64,000 nt of DNA from Sulfitobacter sp. THAF37 (GCF_009363555.1 NZ_CP045372.1:2553501-2617500), one strand, 5' to 3'. Shown: positions 1 to 11,200, counted from the first letter of the stretch. Notes: generated by a model from the sequence alone, not told the origin. Made by a program: numbers and translations.

Positions 1-1112
1 GCCGGGTCGCCGACCAGCGGTTCCAGCAGGTCGGGCACCAGCGCGGGCGCCTGCGGCACGCCGCGGCCCTCCAGCAGGGCGGCGCCCAGGTCCAGCCGCT
101 GGGCCGGTGTGGCGCTGCCCGGGGCCTCCAGCACGGCGAGTTCGGCTGTGCTCAGGATGCGGCTGCGGGCCAGCGGGGCGGATCGCGCCTCAAGCGCCAG
201 CGCCGTGACCAGCGCCTGCGGTTCGTCCTGGTAGAGTTCGGGTTCCACGACGATGCCGGTGGGGGGCACATCGGCCTCCACCGTGATTTCGCCCCCCGTG
301 GCGATGAAATCCTCCACCCGCGCCATCAGGTCGGCGATGAAGTTCCGCTCGACCGCCGTGACATTGCGCTGACCATTGTCGGACATGGCCTGTGTCAGCT
401 CTTCGGTTCCGATGGCCTTGATCGTGGCCGGATCGCGGAAGTTCGGCGGCAGCAGGGTCGAGATTTTGGCCCAGCCACCCTGGTCCTTGAGGCTGACCAG
501 CGCGCGCGTCACGCGGATCGCGGGGTCGCCCGCCCCATGGCGGCCCATGCGCGGCAGGATCATGCCGCTGGCCGTGGCGTCCAGCGCGGCGATGCCGTTT
601 GCGACCAGGCTCAGATCGGCAGAGGTTTCGCCCGTCGCGTACGTATAGGCGACACTCAGCTTGGCCTGGTCGAGGTCCAGCGCGTTGATCCCGGCGCCGC
701 GCAACGCCATCGCCACGTCGCGGGGCACGCAGGCGCTGCTGACGCGCGCGCCGACGAGGTTCAGCACCGCCTCAGAGGCGACGGAAAAGGGCTTGCTCAG
801 ATCGGTCTGCAGCACCGCCCGGTCGACCGAAACGACGCATTGGCGGGCCTGATCGTAAGGCAACTGGGGGCGCGCCACCACGCCCGAAATCGACACCGTG
901 CCGCGCATGATGTCGGTGGACAGGTGCTGGTATTCCAGCTCCATCTGCGTGCGCAGGGCGGCGATGGCCGTATTGGCAAAGAAGGTACCGATGCGATTCA
1001 GCCCGAAATAGTCGAGAAAGCCGGGTTCGGGATCGACCTGCTGCGCGGCAAGCGGGGTGGCGAGAGCGGCGGCCAGAACGGCGGCACGGGACAGGCGGAA
1101 AATCGGCGGCAT
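1..1112 (-). CDS. Exported hypothetical protein (3' end outside window)
   Basis: The reading frame stays open from the start codon at 1112 to the left edge, so about 370 residues are visible and the C-terminus is missing. The N-terminus (MPPIFRLSRAAVLAAAL, then TPLAAQQ) is a typical signal peptide with cleavage expected after A-A-Q or nearby, so the protein should be periplasmic or outer-membrane facing. A purine-rich GAAAGGATCC sits just upstream of the ATG. The last visible residues (around 335-370) contain a segment LGAALLEGRGVPQAP that resembles a Sel1-like/TPR repeat, but only one such segment is visible. I do not recognise the family. The miniature element A1 lies 56 bp upstream of the start and may therefore sit in, or have displaced, its promoter region. 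Confidence 0.75.
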   Translation of the reverse strand, partial: MPPIFRLSRAAVLAAALATPLAAQQVDPEPGFLDYFGLNRIGTFFANTAIAALRTQMELEYQHLSTDIMRGTVSISGVVARPQLPYDQARQCVVSVDRAVLQTDLSKPFSVASEAVLNLVGARVSSACVPRDVAMALRGAGINALDLDQAKLSVAYTYATGETSADLSLVANGIAALDATASGMILPRMGRHGAGDPAIRVTRALVSLKDQGGWAKISTLLPPNFRDPATIKAIGTEELTQAMSDNGQRNVTAVERNFIADLMARVEDFIATGGEITVEADVPPTGIVVEPELYQDEPQALVTALALEARSAPLARSRILSTAELAVLEAPGSATPAQRLDLGAALLEGRGVPQAPALVPDLLEPLVGDP

Positions 1113-1167
1113 CGGGGATCCTTTCTTTACGTCCTTCCGGAACGGGGAAAGGACCCGTCGATCTTAG

Positions 1168-1514
1168 GCTCTGGAGCCATTAATTCTATATACTCAGCGG
1201 CGATTTCACAAAATTTCAATGGTTTGGGGCGTGCGGCCAATCCCCTCTCGGGACATTGCTGCGCAATGCCCTGCCGGGCAGTGGTAGGTTCTATTTGCAA
1301 GCGACCCAAGACGTTGAAATGAAGTGAAATCGCCGCCCGTCGCTCCGAAGGAGCGCCGAGTCATGCTGGCACGCCTTCGGCGTGACGGGTTTGACGGATT
1401 TTCCCGCAGCTTGCGGCGCATCTGTTTGAAATAGAACCACTATTCCAGCACAGATGCTTCTTGTCTGCGGGAAAATCTGTCAAACTGAGCATATAGAGTT
1501 AATGGATCCAGAGC
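1168..1514. mobile_element. Palindromic miniature element, family A, copy 1 (MITE-like)
   Basis: A 347-bp non-coding element bounded by 30-bp terminal inverted repeats (1168-1197 and 1485-1514, 27 of 30 matching; they begin GCTCTGGA). Flanks are TTAG (1164-1167) and CTTG (1515-1518), compatible with a decayed YTAR/CTAG target. Inside are two large stems: 1197-1209 pairs perfectly with 1324-1336 (13 bp, extended by ATTTCAA/TTGAAAT), and 1389-1409 pairs with 1465-1485 (20 of 21). Small hairpins with CCGAAGG and CTTCGG loops lie between them. A second copy of identical length is at 14715-15061 in inverse orientation. No transposase is present; short frames inside are by-products of the palindromes. 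This fills most of the gap between pgk and the exported protein gene. Confidence 0.85.
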
Positions 1515-1557
1515 CTTGACGGGGTCCGGCAAAACGCAAGGTAGGGAATACGTGACC

Positions 1558-2748
<1,191 letters not shown>

Positions 2749-2877
2749 GCCGTCCCTCCGGTTTGCGATCTGCTGGCCGTCTTTTGCCACATCGGGCGCG
2801 GGGGTCAATGCATCTGCTTGGCAATCCGGGCAATCGACCTTAGGTATCGCCCAACCCATTTTGCGAAGGAGACCCGC

Positions 2878-3384
2878 ATGGCCGAAATCAAAGACCCCGA
2901 GAACACGATCCTGATGGAGCTGAAAGGCGGCACTGTGACCATCCAGCTGTTGCCCGACGTCGCACCCAAGCATGTCGAGCGGATGAAAGAGCTGGCGCGC
3001 GCCGGAAAATACGACAACGTGGCATTTCACCGGGTGATCGAGGGTTTCATGGCCCAGACCGGCGATGTGGAGCACGGCAATATGGAAGACGGCTTCAACC
3101 TGCGGATGGCAGGCACCGGCGGGTCCGACCTGGGCAATGTGCCGGCGGAATTCTCCAAGGTGCCGCATGCGCGCGGATCGCTGGGCGCGGCACGGTCGGC
3201 CAATCCCGACAGCGCCAACAGCCAGTTCTTCATCAACTTCAAGGACAACGATTTCCTGAACGGCCAGTACACCGTCTACGGTCAGGTCATCAGCGGCATG
3301 GAGCACGTGGATGCCATCACGCGGGGCGAGCCGCCTGCCGAACCCGACCGTATGATCAGCGTCAAGGTGGCGGCCGATGCGTAA
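2878..3384 (+). CDS. ppiB: Cytoplasmic cyclophilin-type peptidyl-prolyl isomerase
   Basis: A 168-residue single-domain cyclophilin that isomerises X-Pro peptide bonds. The catalytic core is visible: [14 protein letters not shown] (about 50-63, with the active Arg), and [10 protein letters not shown] (about 114-123). There is no signal peptide, so it acts in the cytoplasm. The start ATG at 2878 follows GAAGGAGAC. It diverges from pgk across 129 bp and overlaps the start of the following exported cyclophilin gene by 8 bp, so the two are translated from one message. Confidence 0.95.
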   Translation: MAEIKDPENTILMELKGGTVTIQLLPDVAPKHVERMKELARAGKYDNVAFHRVIEGFMAQTGDVEHGNMEDGFNLRMAGTGGSDLGNVPAEFSKVPHARGSLGAARSANPDSANSQFFINFKDNDFLNGQYTVYGQVISGMEHVDAITRGEPPAEPDRMISVKVAADA

Positions 3385-3928
3385 GTTCCTGATCGCAACC
3401 GCTGCCATCCTCACGGCCGGTGCCGCAGGCGCGACCGGCCTTGAGATCGAGGTCGAAGGCGAAGCCAACGGCACCGTGACCATCGACCTGCTGGAAGACG
3501 TGGCACCCCAGCACGTGGAGCGGATCACCACGCTGGCAGAGCAGGGGGCCTATGACGGCGTCGTGTTCCACCGCGTGATCGACGGCTTCATGGCGCAGAC
3601 CGGCGATGTGCAGTTCGGCAAGGAAGGCGGCGACCTGTCCCGCGCGGGCATGGGCGGCTCCGACATGGCCGATGTCCCGGCGGAGTTCTCCGACCTTCCC
3701 TTTGACAAGGGTGTCGTGGGCATGGCCCGGTCGCAGAACCCGGATTCCGCCAACAGCCAGTTCTTCATCATGTTCGACGAAGGGCATTTCCTGAACGGTC
3801 AGTACACCGTGGTCGGTCGCGTGACCGGCGGGCAGGACGTGGTCGACGCGATCAAGCGCGGCACCGGCGGCAACGGCGCGGTCGAAGGCACGCCGGACGT
3901 GATGCGCAAGGTCACTGTCACCGAGTGA
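3377..3928 (+). CDS. Exported cyclophilin-type peptidyl-prolyl isomerase
   Basis: A 183-residue cyclophilin with the same core as its upstream neighbour ([14 protein letters not shown] and [10 protein letters not shown]) but with an N-terminal signal peptide ([18 protein letters not shown]), so it should fold proteins in the periplasm. The two genes look like an old duplication that split into cytoplasmic and exported forms; they overlap by 8 bp. There is no lipobox cysteine. The gene ends 27 bp before a strong rho-independent terminator at 3955-3980. Confidence 0.94.
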   Translation: MRKFLIATAAILTAGAAGATGLEIEVEGEANGTVTIDLLEDVAPQHVERITTLAEQGAYDGVVFHRVIDGFMAQTGDVQFGKEGGDLSRAGMGGSDMADVPAEFSDLPFDKGVVGMARSQNPDSANSQFFIMFDEGHFLNGQYTVVGRVTGGQDVVDAIKRGTGGNGAVEGTPDVMRKVTVTE

Positions 3929-3954
3929 TCGCGCTCCAGGTGGACAGACGGAAT

Positions 3955-3980
3955 GGGCGGCCCTGCGGGGCCGCCCTTTT
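3955..3980 (+). terminator. Rho-independent terminator of the cyclophilin operon
   Basis: Perfect 9-bp stem GGGCGGCCC/GGGCCGCCC (3955-3963 and 3968-3976), four-base loop TGCG, then TTTT. It lies 27 bp after the stop codon of the exported cyclophilin. Confidence 0.9.
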
Positions 3981-4176
3981 CAATTGGTGGTGCAGGATGC
4001 AGCTGCAAGCCGCCCAGGGCCACCATGCGCAGCATCACGGGCGTTCGGACAGATCTGAGGAAACCGGTCCCGCAGACCGTCAGCTCTGCGGGGCCAAGCG
4101 CGCGTTGCATTGGTTGCGCGAATGCCCGGCTTGGTGTCTACCGATGGATGAACTGTCGGGATTGAAGAGAGATGGC

Positions 4177-4632
4177 ATGAAGACCGTGACACTGGAGCAT
4201 GAATACGCGGCGACGGCACAGGAGGTCTGGGCGCTGGCGACGGACCTCGATGCGCTGAAGGAGATCATGGAAGGTGTCGTCGAATTCGAGGGCATGCCAG
4301 GCGACCGTGTATATCAAGGGCAGAAGATCAACGTCCTTGTGTCCTTGTTCGGCAAACTGCCGGCGCAACCCTACTATATGGAAGTCCTGGAATGTGACGA
4401 CGATGCGATGATCCTGAGGTCTTTGGAACAGGGCGCGGGCGTCAGATCATGGCGCCATACATTGTCGGTAGAGCCGCGGGGCACGGGATGTCTGCTGCGC
4501 GATGTCATCGAGATCGACGCAGGTTGGATGACCTGGGCCTTCGCGCTCTGGGCACGGTATCTCTATCGCAAGCGCCATGAACCACGGGTCCGGATTCTTG
4601 CCGCCCGTCGGGAAGGCATCTCTGCAGGTTGA
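4177..4632 (+). CDS. SRPBCC (START-like) family protein
   Basis: A 151-residue protein whose opening (KTVTLEHEYAATAQEVWALATD) is the first beta strand and helix of SRPBCC/polyketide-cyclase-like folds, small hydrophobic-ligand binding domains. The specific ligand cannot be read from sequence. The C-terminus carries an aromatic and basic stretch (WMTWAFALWARYLYRKRHEPR) that matches the long last helix of the fold. I chose the ATG at 4177, preceded by GAAGAGAG; an in-frame ATG 33 bp upstream (4144) is possible. It stands alone between two terminators. Confidence 0.75.
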   Translation: MKTVTLEHEYAATAQEVWALATDLDALKEIMEGVVEFEGMPGDRVYQGQKINVLVSLFGKLPAQPYYMEVLECDDDAMILRSLEQGAGVRSWRHTLSVEPRGTGCLLRDVIEIDAGWMTWAFALWARYLYRKRHEPRVRILAARREGISAG

Positions 4633-4764
4633 GAGCCGCGCCCGCCCGTCGTGCGAAAGGGGTGTCAGAAGCTATCAGGCAGGTTTCTCGCGGCGCGATC
4701 GGGGGGGTGTGGGCACCGGCGGCTTCGTCCCGCACCGCCGGGACCACATCACCCCCGCAAAGCA

Positions 4765-4795
4765 AAAGGGCGCCGCAAACCCTGCGACGCCCTTT
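4765..4795. terminator. Bidirectional terminator between SRPBCC and bactofilin genes
   Basis: Interrupted dyad with AAAGGGCG (4765-4772) pairing CGCCCTTT (4788-4795) and an inner CGCA/TGCG pair. It has A-rich and T-rich ends and sits between convergent genes, so it can stop transcription from both sides. Confidence 0.75.
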
Positions 4796-4815
4796 GAAAA
4801 CTGACTGCCGATGCC

Positions 4816-5325
4816 TCAGGAGGCGGGGTTCGGCTTCTGGGTCGGTGCGTTCTTGGCGCCGGGGTTCAGCGGATCGTCCTGACGCTGGACGGAGCCTTCG
4901 AAATGCGCGCCTGACTCGATCGCGATGGTCTTGTGGATGATGTCGCCCTCGACCCGCGCGGTGGAGGTCAGGCGGACCTTCAGGCCACGCACGCGGCCCA
5001 CGATGCGCCCGTTGATCACCACGTCGTCGGCCACCACTTCGCCCTTGATCGTCGCCGTCTCGCCGATGGTCAGCAGGTGCGCGCGGATGTCGCCCTCGAC
5101 AGTGCCTTCGACGTTGATGTCGCCGGTCGTCTTCATGTTGCCGGTCACATGCAGATCGGCCGACAGGACCGAGGCGGGCGGCTTGGCCTTGGGCGCCGAT
5201 GCCTTGAACTCGCTGGGCTTGGGCTGGGACGATGTGGACTGCGCCGGGGCCTGGGGGGTCGCCGGGCGTTGGCTTTCTGCGTCCTTGTTCGGGGCGGGAT
5301 CGTTGATTTTGCTCTTAGAAAACAT
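4816..5325 (-). CDS. Bactofilin (polymer-forming cytoskeletal protein)
   Basis: A 169-residue protein with a disordered, Pro/Gln/Ser-rich N-terminus (about 1-50), a central beta-helix repeat region typical of bactofilins (about 53-150; spaced turns such as VEGTVEGDI, IKGEVVADD, INGRIVGRV, VEGDI) and a short disordered tail. Bactofilins form stable filaments without nucleotide and scaffold cell-wall enzymes. The start codon lies inside the end of the upstream M23 peptidase gene (11-bp overlap), an arrangement common in bacteria and consistent with the bactofilin positioning that peptidase. Confidence 0.93.
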   Translation of the reverse strand: MFSKSKINDPAPNKDAESQRPATPQAPAQSTSSQPKPSEFKASAPKAKPPASVLSADLHVTGNMKTTGDINVEGTVEGDIRAHLLTIGETATIKGEVVADDVVINGRIVGRVRGLKVRLTSTARVEGDIIHKTIAIESGAHFEGSVQRQDDPLNPGAKNAPTQKPNPAS

Positions 5326-6643
5326 CGTTTGCAGCCTTGATATAGATCATGGGGTTTACAGCTTTGCCGCCGACACGGACTTCGTAATGGAGATGAACGC
5401 CGGTGACACGTCCGGATGCTCCCATATCACCAATATGCTGCCCGCGCGAGACCCTTTGTCCGACCTTCACGCGAATGCGCGACTGGTGGGCATAGCGCGT
5501 TTCGATCCCGAATTCATGCTGGATCTTGACCAGGCGGCCATAGCCTGACTGCCAGCCCGCGTGCGTGACCACACCGTCCGCCGTGGCATAAAGCGGCGTG
5601 CCGATCCCGGCGGCGAAATCAACGCCCGAATGCATCCGCCGCCCGCCCGTCTTGGGGTCGCGGCGATAGCCGAACTGGCTGGTAAAGCGGAACGCGGATT
5701 TCACCGGATTGGCGAAGGGCGCCTTTTGCGCGGCGATCCGGTAGAGGTTCAGCCGGTCCATCTGGTTCAGCAGGCGGTTGGCGCGCAGCGTGTCGGGGGA
5801 AGGCTCCTCTCCGCGGGTGGTAAAGGACAGCGGTGTCATCGGGCCGCCCTGGCCGGAATAGCCGCGCTTGACGGTGGCCAGGATGCTGTCGGTCGACATG
5901 CCCGCGCTGCGGAACATCTTGTCCAGGGGGGCGACGGAAACGGTCATCGCCTCTTCGAGCTGGCGGAAGATGGCGTCGTTCTGATCCTTCATCAGGGCGA
6001 TCTGCTGGGCCATTTCGTCGGCCTGCAACAGCGCGTCCTGGGCATCAACGATCACCTGGTCGCGTTCCTTGGCGGTTTCCGCCAGCGCCTCGGCCAGGAA
6101 TTCGATCGGTGCGTTGGACGCGGCGGTCTGCACGGCGCCGGCACCGCCCTCGGCAATGGACCCCTGCAGCGCGGCCAGCTGATTGCGGGCGGCCTGCCGG
6201 TCCTTCATCGTGTCGCGCAGCGTGGTCTGGATCACGTCGATTCCAGTTTCCAATTCACGGCGGCGGGTTTCGGATTCCAGCAGTTCGGACTGCATCGTGG
6301 AAATCTGCTTGAGCGCGGCGTTGAACCGTTCCTGAGCCGCCAGCGCCTCTTCGGCGCGGCTGTCGCGCTGTGCGGACAGGTCGTTGAGCCGGGCCTGGTA
6401 GGTGCGCTGGTCACGCTTGGCCTGTTCGCGGAAATTGCCCGACCCGATGCTGTCCATGAGAATGACGGCGGTGGCGACGATGGCCCAGGCGACGAGGGTG
6501 GCGCATCCGGCGAAGGCGATGATCTGGGTGCCGGGTCGCAGACGGATAAAGCGGGTATCGTTGTCGGATTTCAGAAAAACACGGCGTTCGGGAAAGTACT
6601 TCTCCAGCAACGCGTGGGTCTTGATGGCAAGCGTAGAGCGCAA
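5315..6643 (-). CDS. M23 family metallopeptidase (murein hydrolase-like), membrane-anchored
   Basis: Single-pass membrane protein with an N-terminal transmembrane helix (TQIIAFAGCATLVAWAIVATAVIL), a long coiled coil rich in Gln/Glu/Arg, then a C-terminal LytM/M23 domain with zinc motifs HSGVDFA and HLHYEVR (HxH). It probably cleaves, or activates cleavage of, peptidoglycan cross-links in the periplasm. I favour the TTG start at 6643, which has AAAAGGA at the right distance and gives a 442-residue protein; an ATG at 6688 gives 15 more residues but has no clear ribosome site. It is translationally coupled to the bactofilin gene. Confidence 0.9.
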   Translation of the reverse strand: MRSTLAIKTHALLEKYFPERRVFLKSDNDTRFIRLRPGTQIIAFAGCATLVAWAIVATAVILMDSIGSGNFREQAKRDQRTYQARLNDLSAQRDSRAEEALAAQERFNAALKQISTMQSELLESETRRRELETGIDVIQTTLRDTMKDRQAARNQLAALQGSIAEGGAGAVQTAASNAPIEFLAEALAETAKERDQVIVDAQDALLQADEMAQQIALMKDQNDAIFRQLEEAMTVSVAPLDKMFRSAGMSTDSILATVKRGYSGQGGPMTPLSFTTRGEEPSPDTLRANRLLNQMDRLNLYRIAAQKAPFANPVKSAFRFTSQFGYRRDPKTGGRRMHSGVDFAAGIGTPLYATADGVVTHAGWQSGYGRLVKIQHEFGIETRYAHQSRIRVKVGQRVSRGQHIGDMGASGRVTGVHLHYEVRVGGKAVNPMIYIKAANDVF

Positions 6644-6838
6644 GTTGTATTCCTTTTTCCGTCCCCAAACGGGCGCGAAAATCGCCATACGCGCCCGAAT
6701 TCAGATTTTCTTAGCCACCATGTGTCGTCGGGGCAACCCTGTTGGTCGCTCCTGCGGCGGCTTTCCCCCCGTTTGCGGCAAACTGGCAAAAATCCGCCGA
6801 TACCAAGAACTTGACGATTTCTGTTCAGGTTGCGGCCT

Positions 6839-7648
6839 TCAGCCGGTCTCGGTGAGGGGCCAGTAGAAATCCGGCGGGATGCCCGCCTCGGCGCGTTTTT
6901 CCTCGTTGAAGGGCGGCTTCAGATGGCCGTGGAAATAGGTCCGGACGAGGGTGTGAAACCGCTCTTTGGGATCCTCGTCGAAGCGCCCGCACAGGAAATG
7001 GAACCACTTCGATCCATAGGCCACGTGGGCGACTTCCTCGGCATAGATGGTTTCCAGCGCGGCCACGGCGCTGTCGGCCTTCGCCTTGCGGAAGATGTCG
7101 ATCATGCCCGGCGTCACATCCAGTCCGCGCGCCTCAAGCACCATGGGCACAACCGCCAGTCGCCCCATCAGGTCGTCCACCGTATCCTCGGCGGCGCGCC
7201 ACATCCCCGCATGGGCGGGCAGCGCGCCGTAGTGACTGCCCAGTTCCTCAAGACAATCGCACATCAGATTGAAATGCTTCGATTCCTCATCCGCGGCCTT
7301 GACCCAGTCGTCGTAAAAGCCCATCGGCAGCCGGGTGTCGGTGAACCGCGCGACGATGTCCCAGTGCAGGTCCACCGCGTTCAGCTCGATATGCGCCACC
7401 GCGTGCAGCAGCGCGATGCGCCCCTCGGGCGTGCCGGGTCGGCGGCGCGGCACGTCGCGCGGGCTGAGCAGTTCGGGTGCCGCGGGCCGGGCGGGATGCA
7501 GCGGCGGATCGGCATGGCCGATGTCGGGGCTCTTGCCCGCCGCACGCGCGCCCTGCCATTCGGCGGCGTAGCGACGCGACAGCGCGGTCTTTTCCCGTCC
7601 GTCCGCGCAGCGCAGCACGGCCTCGGCCATCTGTGCCAGCGCGATCAC
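6839..7648 (-). CDS. DUF455 family ferritin-like protein
   Basis: A 269-residue protein of the DUF455 family, which adopts a ferritin-like four-helix fold. The candidate di-metal ligands are visible: AHIELNAVDLH, ADEESKHFN and YAEEVAHVAYG, each giving Glu/His on a helix. The reaction is not established. Translation starts at a GTG (7648) that overlaps the TGA of the upstream peroxiredoxin as GTGA, so the two are coupled; this pairing hints at an oxidative or iron-related role, but that is inference. Confidence 0.88.
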   Translation of the reverse strand: MIALAQMAEAVLRCADGREKTALSRRYAAEWQGARAAGKSPDIGHADPPLHPARPAAPELLSPRDVPRRRPGTPEGRIALLHAVAHIELNAVDLHWDIVARFTDTRLPMGFYDDWVKAADEESKHFNLMCDCLEELGSHYGALPAHAGMWRAAEDTVDDLMGRLAVVPMVLEARGLDVTPGMIDIFRKAKADSAVAALETIYAEEVAHVAYGSKWFHFLCGRFDEDPKERFHTLVRTYFHGHLKPPFNEEKRAEAGIPPDFYWPLTETG

Positions 7649-8106
7649 AGTGCGCGCACCGCCTCAAGCACCGCATCCACATGACCCGGCACCTTTACCT
7701 TGCGCCAGACCTGCGCGATCTTGCCGTCGGCGTCGATCAGGAAGGTGCTGCGCTCGATCCCCATGGATTTCTTGCCGTACATGTTCTTTTCGACCCAGAC
7801 GCCGTAGGCCTCTGTCACCTCGCCCTGCGCGTCCGACAGCAGCGGCACGGTCAGCTCGTGCTTGGCCACGAACTTGTCATGCTTGGCCATCGTGTCGCGC
7901 GAGATGCCGTAGACCTGCGCGCCCGCGTCTTCGAAATCGGACAGGCTGGCGGAAAAGCCGATGCTTTCCTTGGTGCACCCCGGCGTGTCGTCGCGGGGGT
8001 AGAAGAACAGCACCACCGGGCTGCCCCGGAGGGCTGACAGGGTGACGTCGCCGCCGCCGGTGACGGGCAGGGTAAAGTCTGGTGCGGGCTCGGAAATCTC
8101 GGGCAT
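7645..8106 (-). CDS. bcp: PrxQ/BCP-type peroxiredoxin, lacking the usual resolving cysteine
   Basis: A 153-residue thioredoxin-fold peroxidase that reduces peroxides in the cytoplasm. The peroxidatic cysteine is Cys44 in DDTPGCTKE. Many PrxQ proteins have the resolving cysteine five residues later; here that position is Ile49, and no other Cys is seen, so this is a one-cysteine form that must be recycled by an external thiol. The ATG at 8106 diverges from the AsmA-like gene, with 95 bp between them. Confidence 0.93.
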   Translation of the reverse strand: MPEISEPAPDFTLPVTGGGDVTLSALRGSPVVLFFYPRDDTPGCTKESIGFSASLSDFEDAGAQVYGISRDTMAKHDKFVAKHELTVPLLSDAQGEVTEAYGVWVEKNMYGKKSMGIERSTFLIDADGKIAQVWRKVKVPGHVDAVLEAVRAL

Positions 8107-8201
8107 GGATCACGTCTCTTTCACTTGGATGCGGGTGGTCGGCCTGTCATACTAGGCCAATTGCCGCGCGTGCCAAGAGGGCCCGCCGAATTGGGACGAC
8201 G

Positions 8202-11200
8202 ATGACCGAACCAGCCACACCGCGCCCCAGGCGCAAGGTCCACCAGCACGCGGCGCGCTTCGGCCTGTGGTCGGTGCTGTTGCTGACGCTGGCCGCGGGC
8301 GCGCTGGTCGGCGCGCTGTGGCTGTCGATGGGTCAGCCCCTGCGCGCACCGGGCTGGCTGCAGGACCGGATCGAGGCGCGCATCGCCCGCGAACTGCCGG
8401 AGGTCCGGGTCAGCCTGGGCGAGGCGGAACTGGTGGTCGAGGAAGGCTGGTTCCCGCGCGTGCGCCTGCGCAACGTCGTGATCGGCACGCCCGACGGGGC
8501 CGAGATCCTGCGGCTGACGGAATTCAAGACCGGCTTTGCGCTGCGCCCGCTGCTGGACGGAATCGTGCAGCCGCAGTCGATCTCGATCTCGGGGGTTGTG
8601 GTCACTCTGCGGCGTGATGCGCAGGGGCGCGTGGCACTCAGCGCGGGGTTGGGGCCTGCCAGCTTCAGCCGCGAGGCCGCGACCCTGCCGCAGCTGATCG
8701 CCCAGCTTGACGGGGTGCTGCAGCGCCCCGCGCTGGAGGCGTTGACCGAGGCGGAGCTGCGCGCGGTCACTCTGCAGTTCGACGACCTGCGCGCGGGGCG
8801 CAGCTGGACGATCGACGGGGGTCGGCTGCTGGTGTCGCGCGAGGACGGGATGCTGCGGCTGACGGCGGATCTCGCCTTGCTCAGCGGCGGGTCGGGGGCG
8901 GCGACGCTGTCGGCCAACTACGCCAGCCGCATCGGGCAGACCGCCGCCGAATTCGGCGTCAGCTTCGAAGAGGTCCCGGCAGAGGACATCGCCACGCAGG
9001 GTCCGGCCTTTGCCTGGCTGGGGGTCCTGCGCGCGCCGATATCCGGCGCAGTGCGCAGCGGGCTGAACGAAGCGGGCCGGTTCGTCCCGCTGAACGCGAC
9101 GCTGCAGATCGGGGCAGGGGTGGTGCAGCCCAACCCGCAGACCCGCCCGATCCCCTTTGAAGGCGCGCGCAGCTATTTCAGTTACGACCCGGCAGAGGCG
9201 CTGCTGCGGTTTGCCGACGTGCGCCTGCGCAGCAAATGGGTCAGCGCGGAAAGTTCGGGCAGTGCCACGCTGGGGCTGACGCCCGAGGGCAAGCTGGGCG
9301 ATCTGGTGGGGCAGTTCACCATCAGGGACCTGCGCGCCAACCCGGATGACATCTATGACGCACCCGTGGGTCTGGCCGAGACGGACGTCGACTTTCGCCT
9401 GCGGCTGAACCCCTTCCGGCTGCAACTGGGGCGGATGCAGATCAACGACCGGGGCCGCACGCTGCTGCTGGACGGAAACCTGTCGGCACGCCCCGACGGC
9501 TGGCGGGTGGCGCTGGACGGGCGGATGGACGGTCTGTCGCCCGACCGGCTGCTCGAACTCTGGCCCGAGGGGGTCAAGACCAAGACCCGCGACTGGCTGG
9601 TCGAGAACATCCGCGCGGCCGAGGTCAGCAACCTCGACCTGGCGTTTCGGCTGGCGCCGGACAAGGCGCCGCAGACCTACCTCGCCTTCGACTATGACAA
9701 GGCGGAGGTGCGGTTTCTCAGGACCATGCCGCCGATGACCGGGGGCAGGGGGCATTTCAGCCTGCTGGACAACCGGCTGGTGGTGGCCGTGGACGCGGCG
9801 ACGGTGGCGGCGGACGCGGGCGGCGCGGTGCGCATCGGCAACTCCGCTTTCATCATCCCCGATGTCAGCGTGCGCGACGGCCCCCCTGCGGTCATCCGGC
9901 TGAACACCGACTCGACCGTCACGGCGGCGCTGTCGCTGCTGAACCGCGCCCCGCTGAGCGTGATGGACAAGGCGAACCTGCCGGTGGACCTTGCAGGGGG
10001 ACGCGCGTCGCTCAATGGGCAGATCGCCCTGCCGCTCAAGAAGGGAACGCAGGATCAGGTCGTCTTTGACGTCACCGGCACCCTGCGGGACCTCGACAGC
10101 GAGTTGCTGATCCGGGACCGCGTGCTGCGCGCGCCCGAACTGGACCTGACGGTGGACAACGACCGCGTGATCCTGACCGGCGCGGGCACGCTGGATGGTG
10201 TCGGATTTGACGGCAGTTTCGTGCAACCCATCGGGCCGGGGGCCGGGGCCAGCGGCGTGCGGGCGGACATCACGCTGGACCGGCCCGCACTCGATACCTT
10301 TGGCATCGCCCTGCCGCCGGGGACCGTGGCGGGCGAGACCCGCGCGCGGCTGGAGGTCGATCTGCCCAAAGGGCGCGCGCCGCAGTTCGACCTGCAATCC
10401 GACCTTGCCGGGCTGCGCCTGTCGGTGCCGCAACTGGGCTGGGCCAAGGCGGCGGGCACCACCGGCAGCTTGCAGGTCAGCGGTCAACTGGGCGCCACCC
10501 CGTCGGTTGACCGGCTGGCGCTGTCGGCGGCGGGGCTGACGGCCGAAGGGGCGGTCAGCCTGCGCGAAGGCGGCGCGCTGGAGCGGGTCCGGTTCGACAC
10601 GCTGCGCGCCGGGGGCTGGCTGGATGCGGCGGTGGATGTGGTCGGGCAGGGGCCGGGCAACCCGGTGCAACTGGTGATCCGGGGCGGCGTGCTGGACCTG
10701 CGCAGCGCGGAACTGGGCGGCGGCGCAGATGGCGGTGGCCAGGGCGGCGGCGGCAGGGCACCGCCGATGCAGGTACAACTGGACCGGCTGCAGATCACCG
10801 ACACCATCGCGCTGACCGATATGCGGGGGAACTTTGCCACCGCCGGGGGGCTGGACGGGTCGTTTCAGGCGCGGCTGAACGGGCAGACCCCGGTTCAGGG
10901 CCGGGTCCTGCCCCAGAACGGGCGGTCCGCGGTGCGGATCGTGTCGGCGGACGCGGGCGGTGTGCTGCACTCTGCCGGGTTGCTGCGGCAGGTGGTCGGC
11001 GGGCAGCTGTCGCTGACGCTGCTGCCGGTGGGCAGCGGCGGGGCCTTCGATGGCGCGCTCGACGTGACAGACGTGCGGATCAAGGACGCGCCGGGCATCG
11101 CGGCCCTGCTCAACGCCGTGTCGGTCGTGGGGCTGATCAACGAACTGAATGGCGACGGTATCTATTTCGACGAGGTGGAGGGAAAGTTCCGGCTGACCCC

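Noticed and set aside
1206..1421. A 71-residue frame conserved in both copies of element A (also at 14808-15035)
   Set aside because: It is conserved because the elements are near-identical. It crosses hairpins, has no ribosome site and no transposase-like motif.
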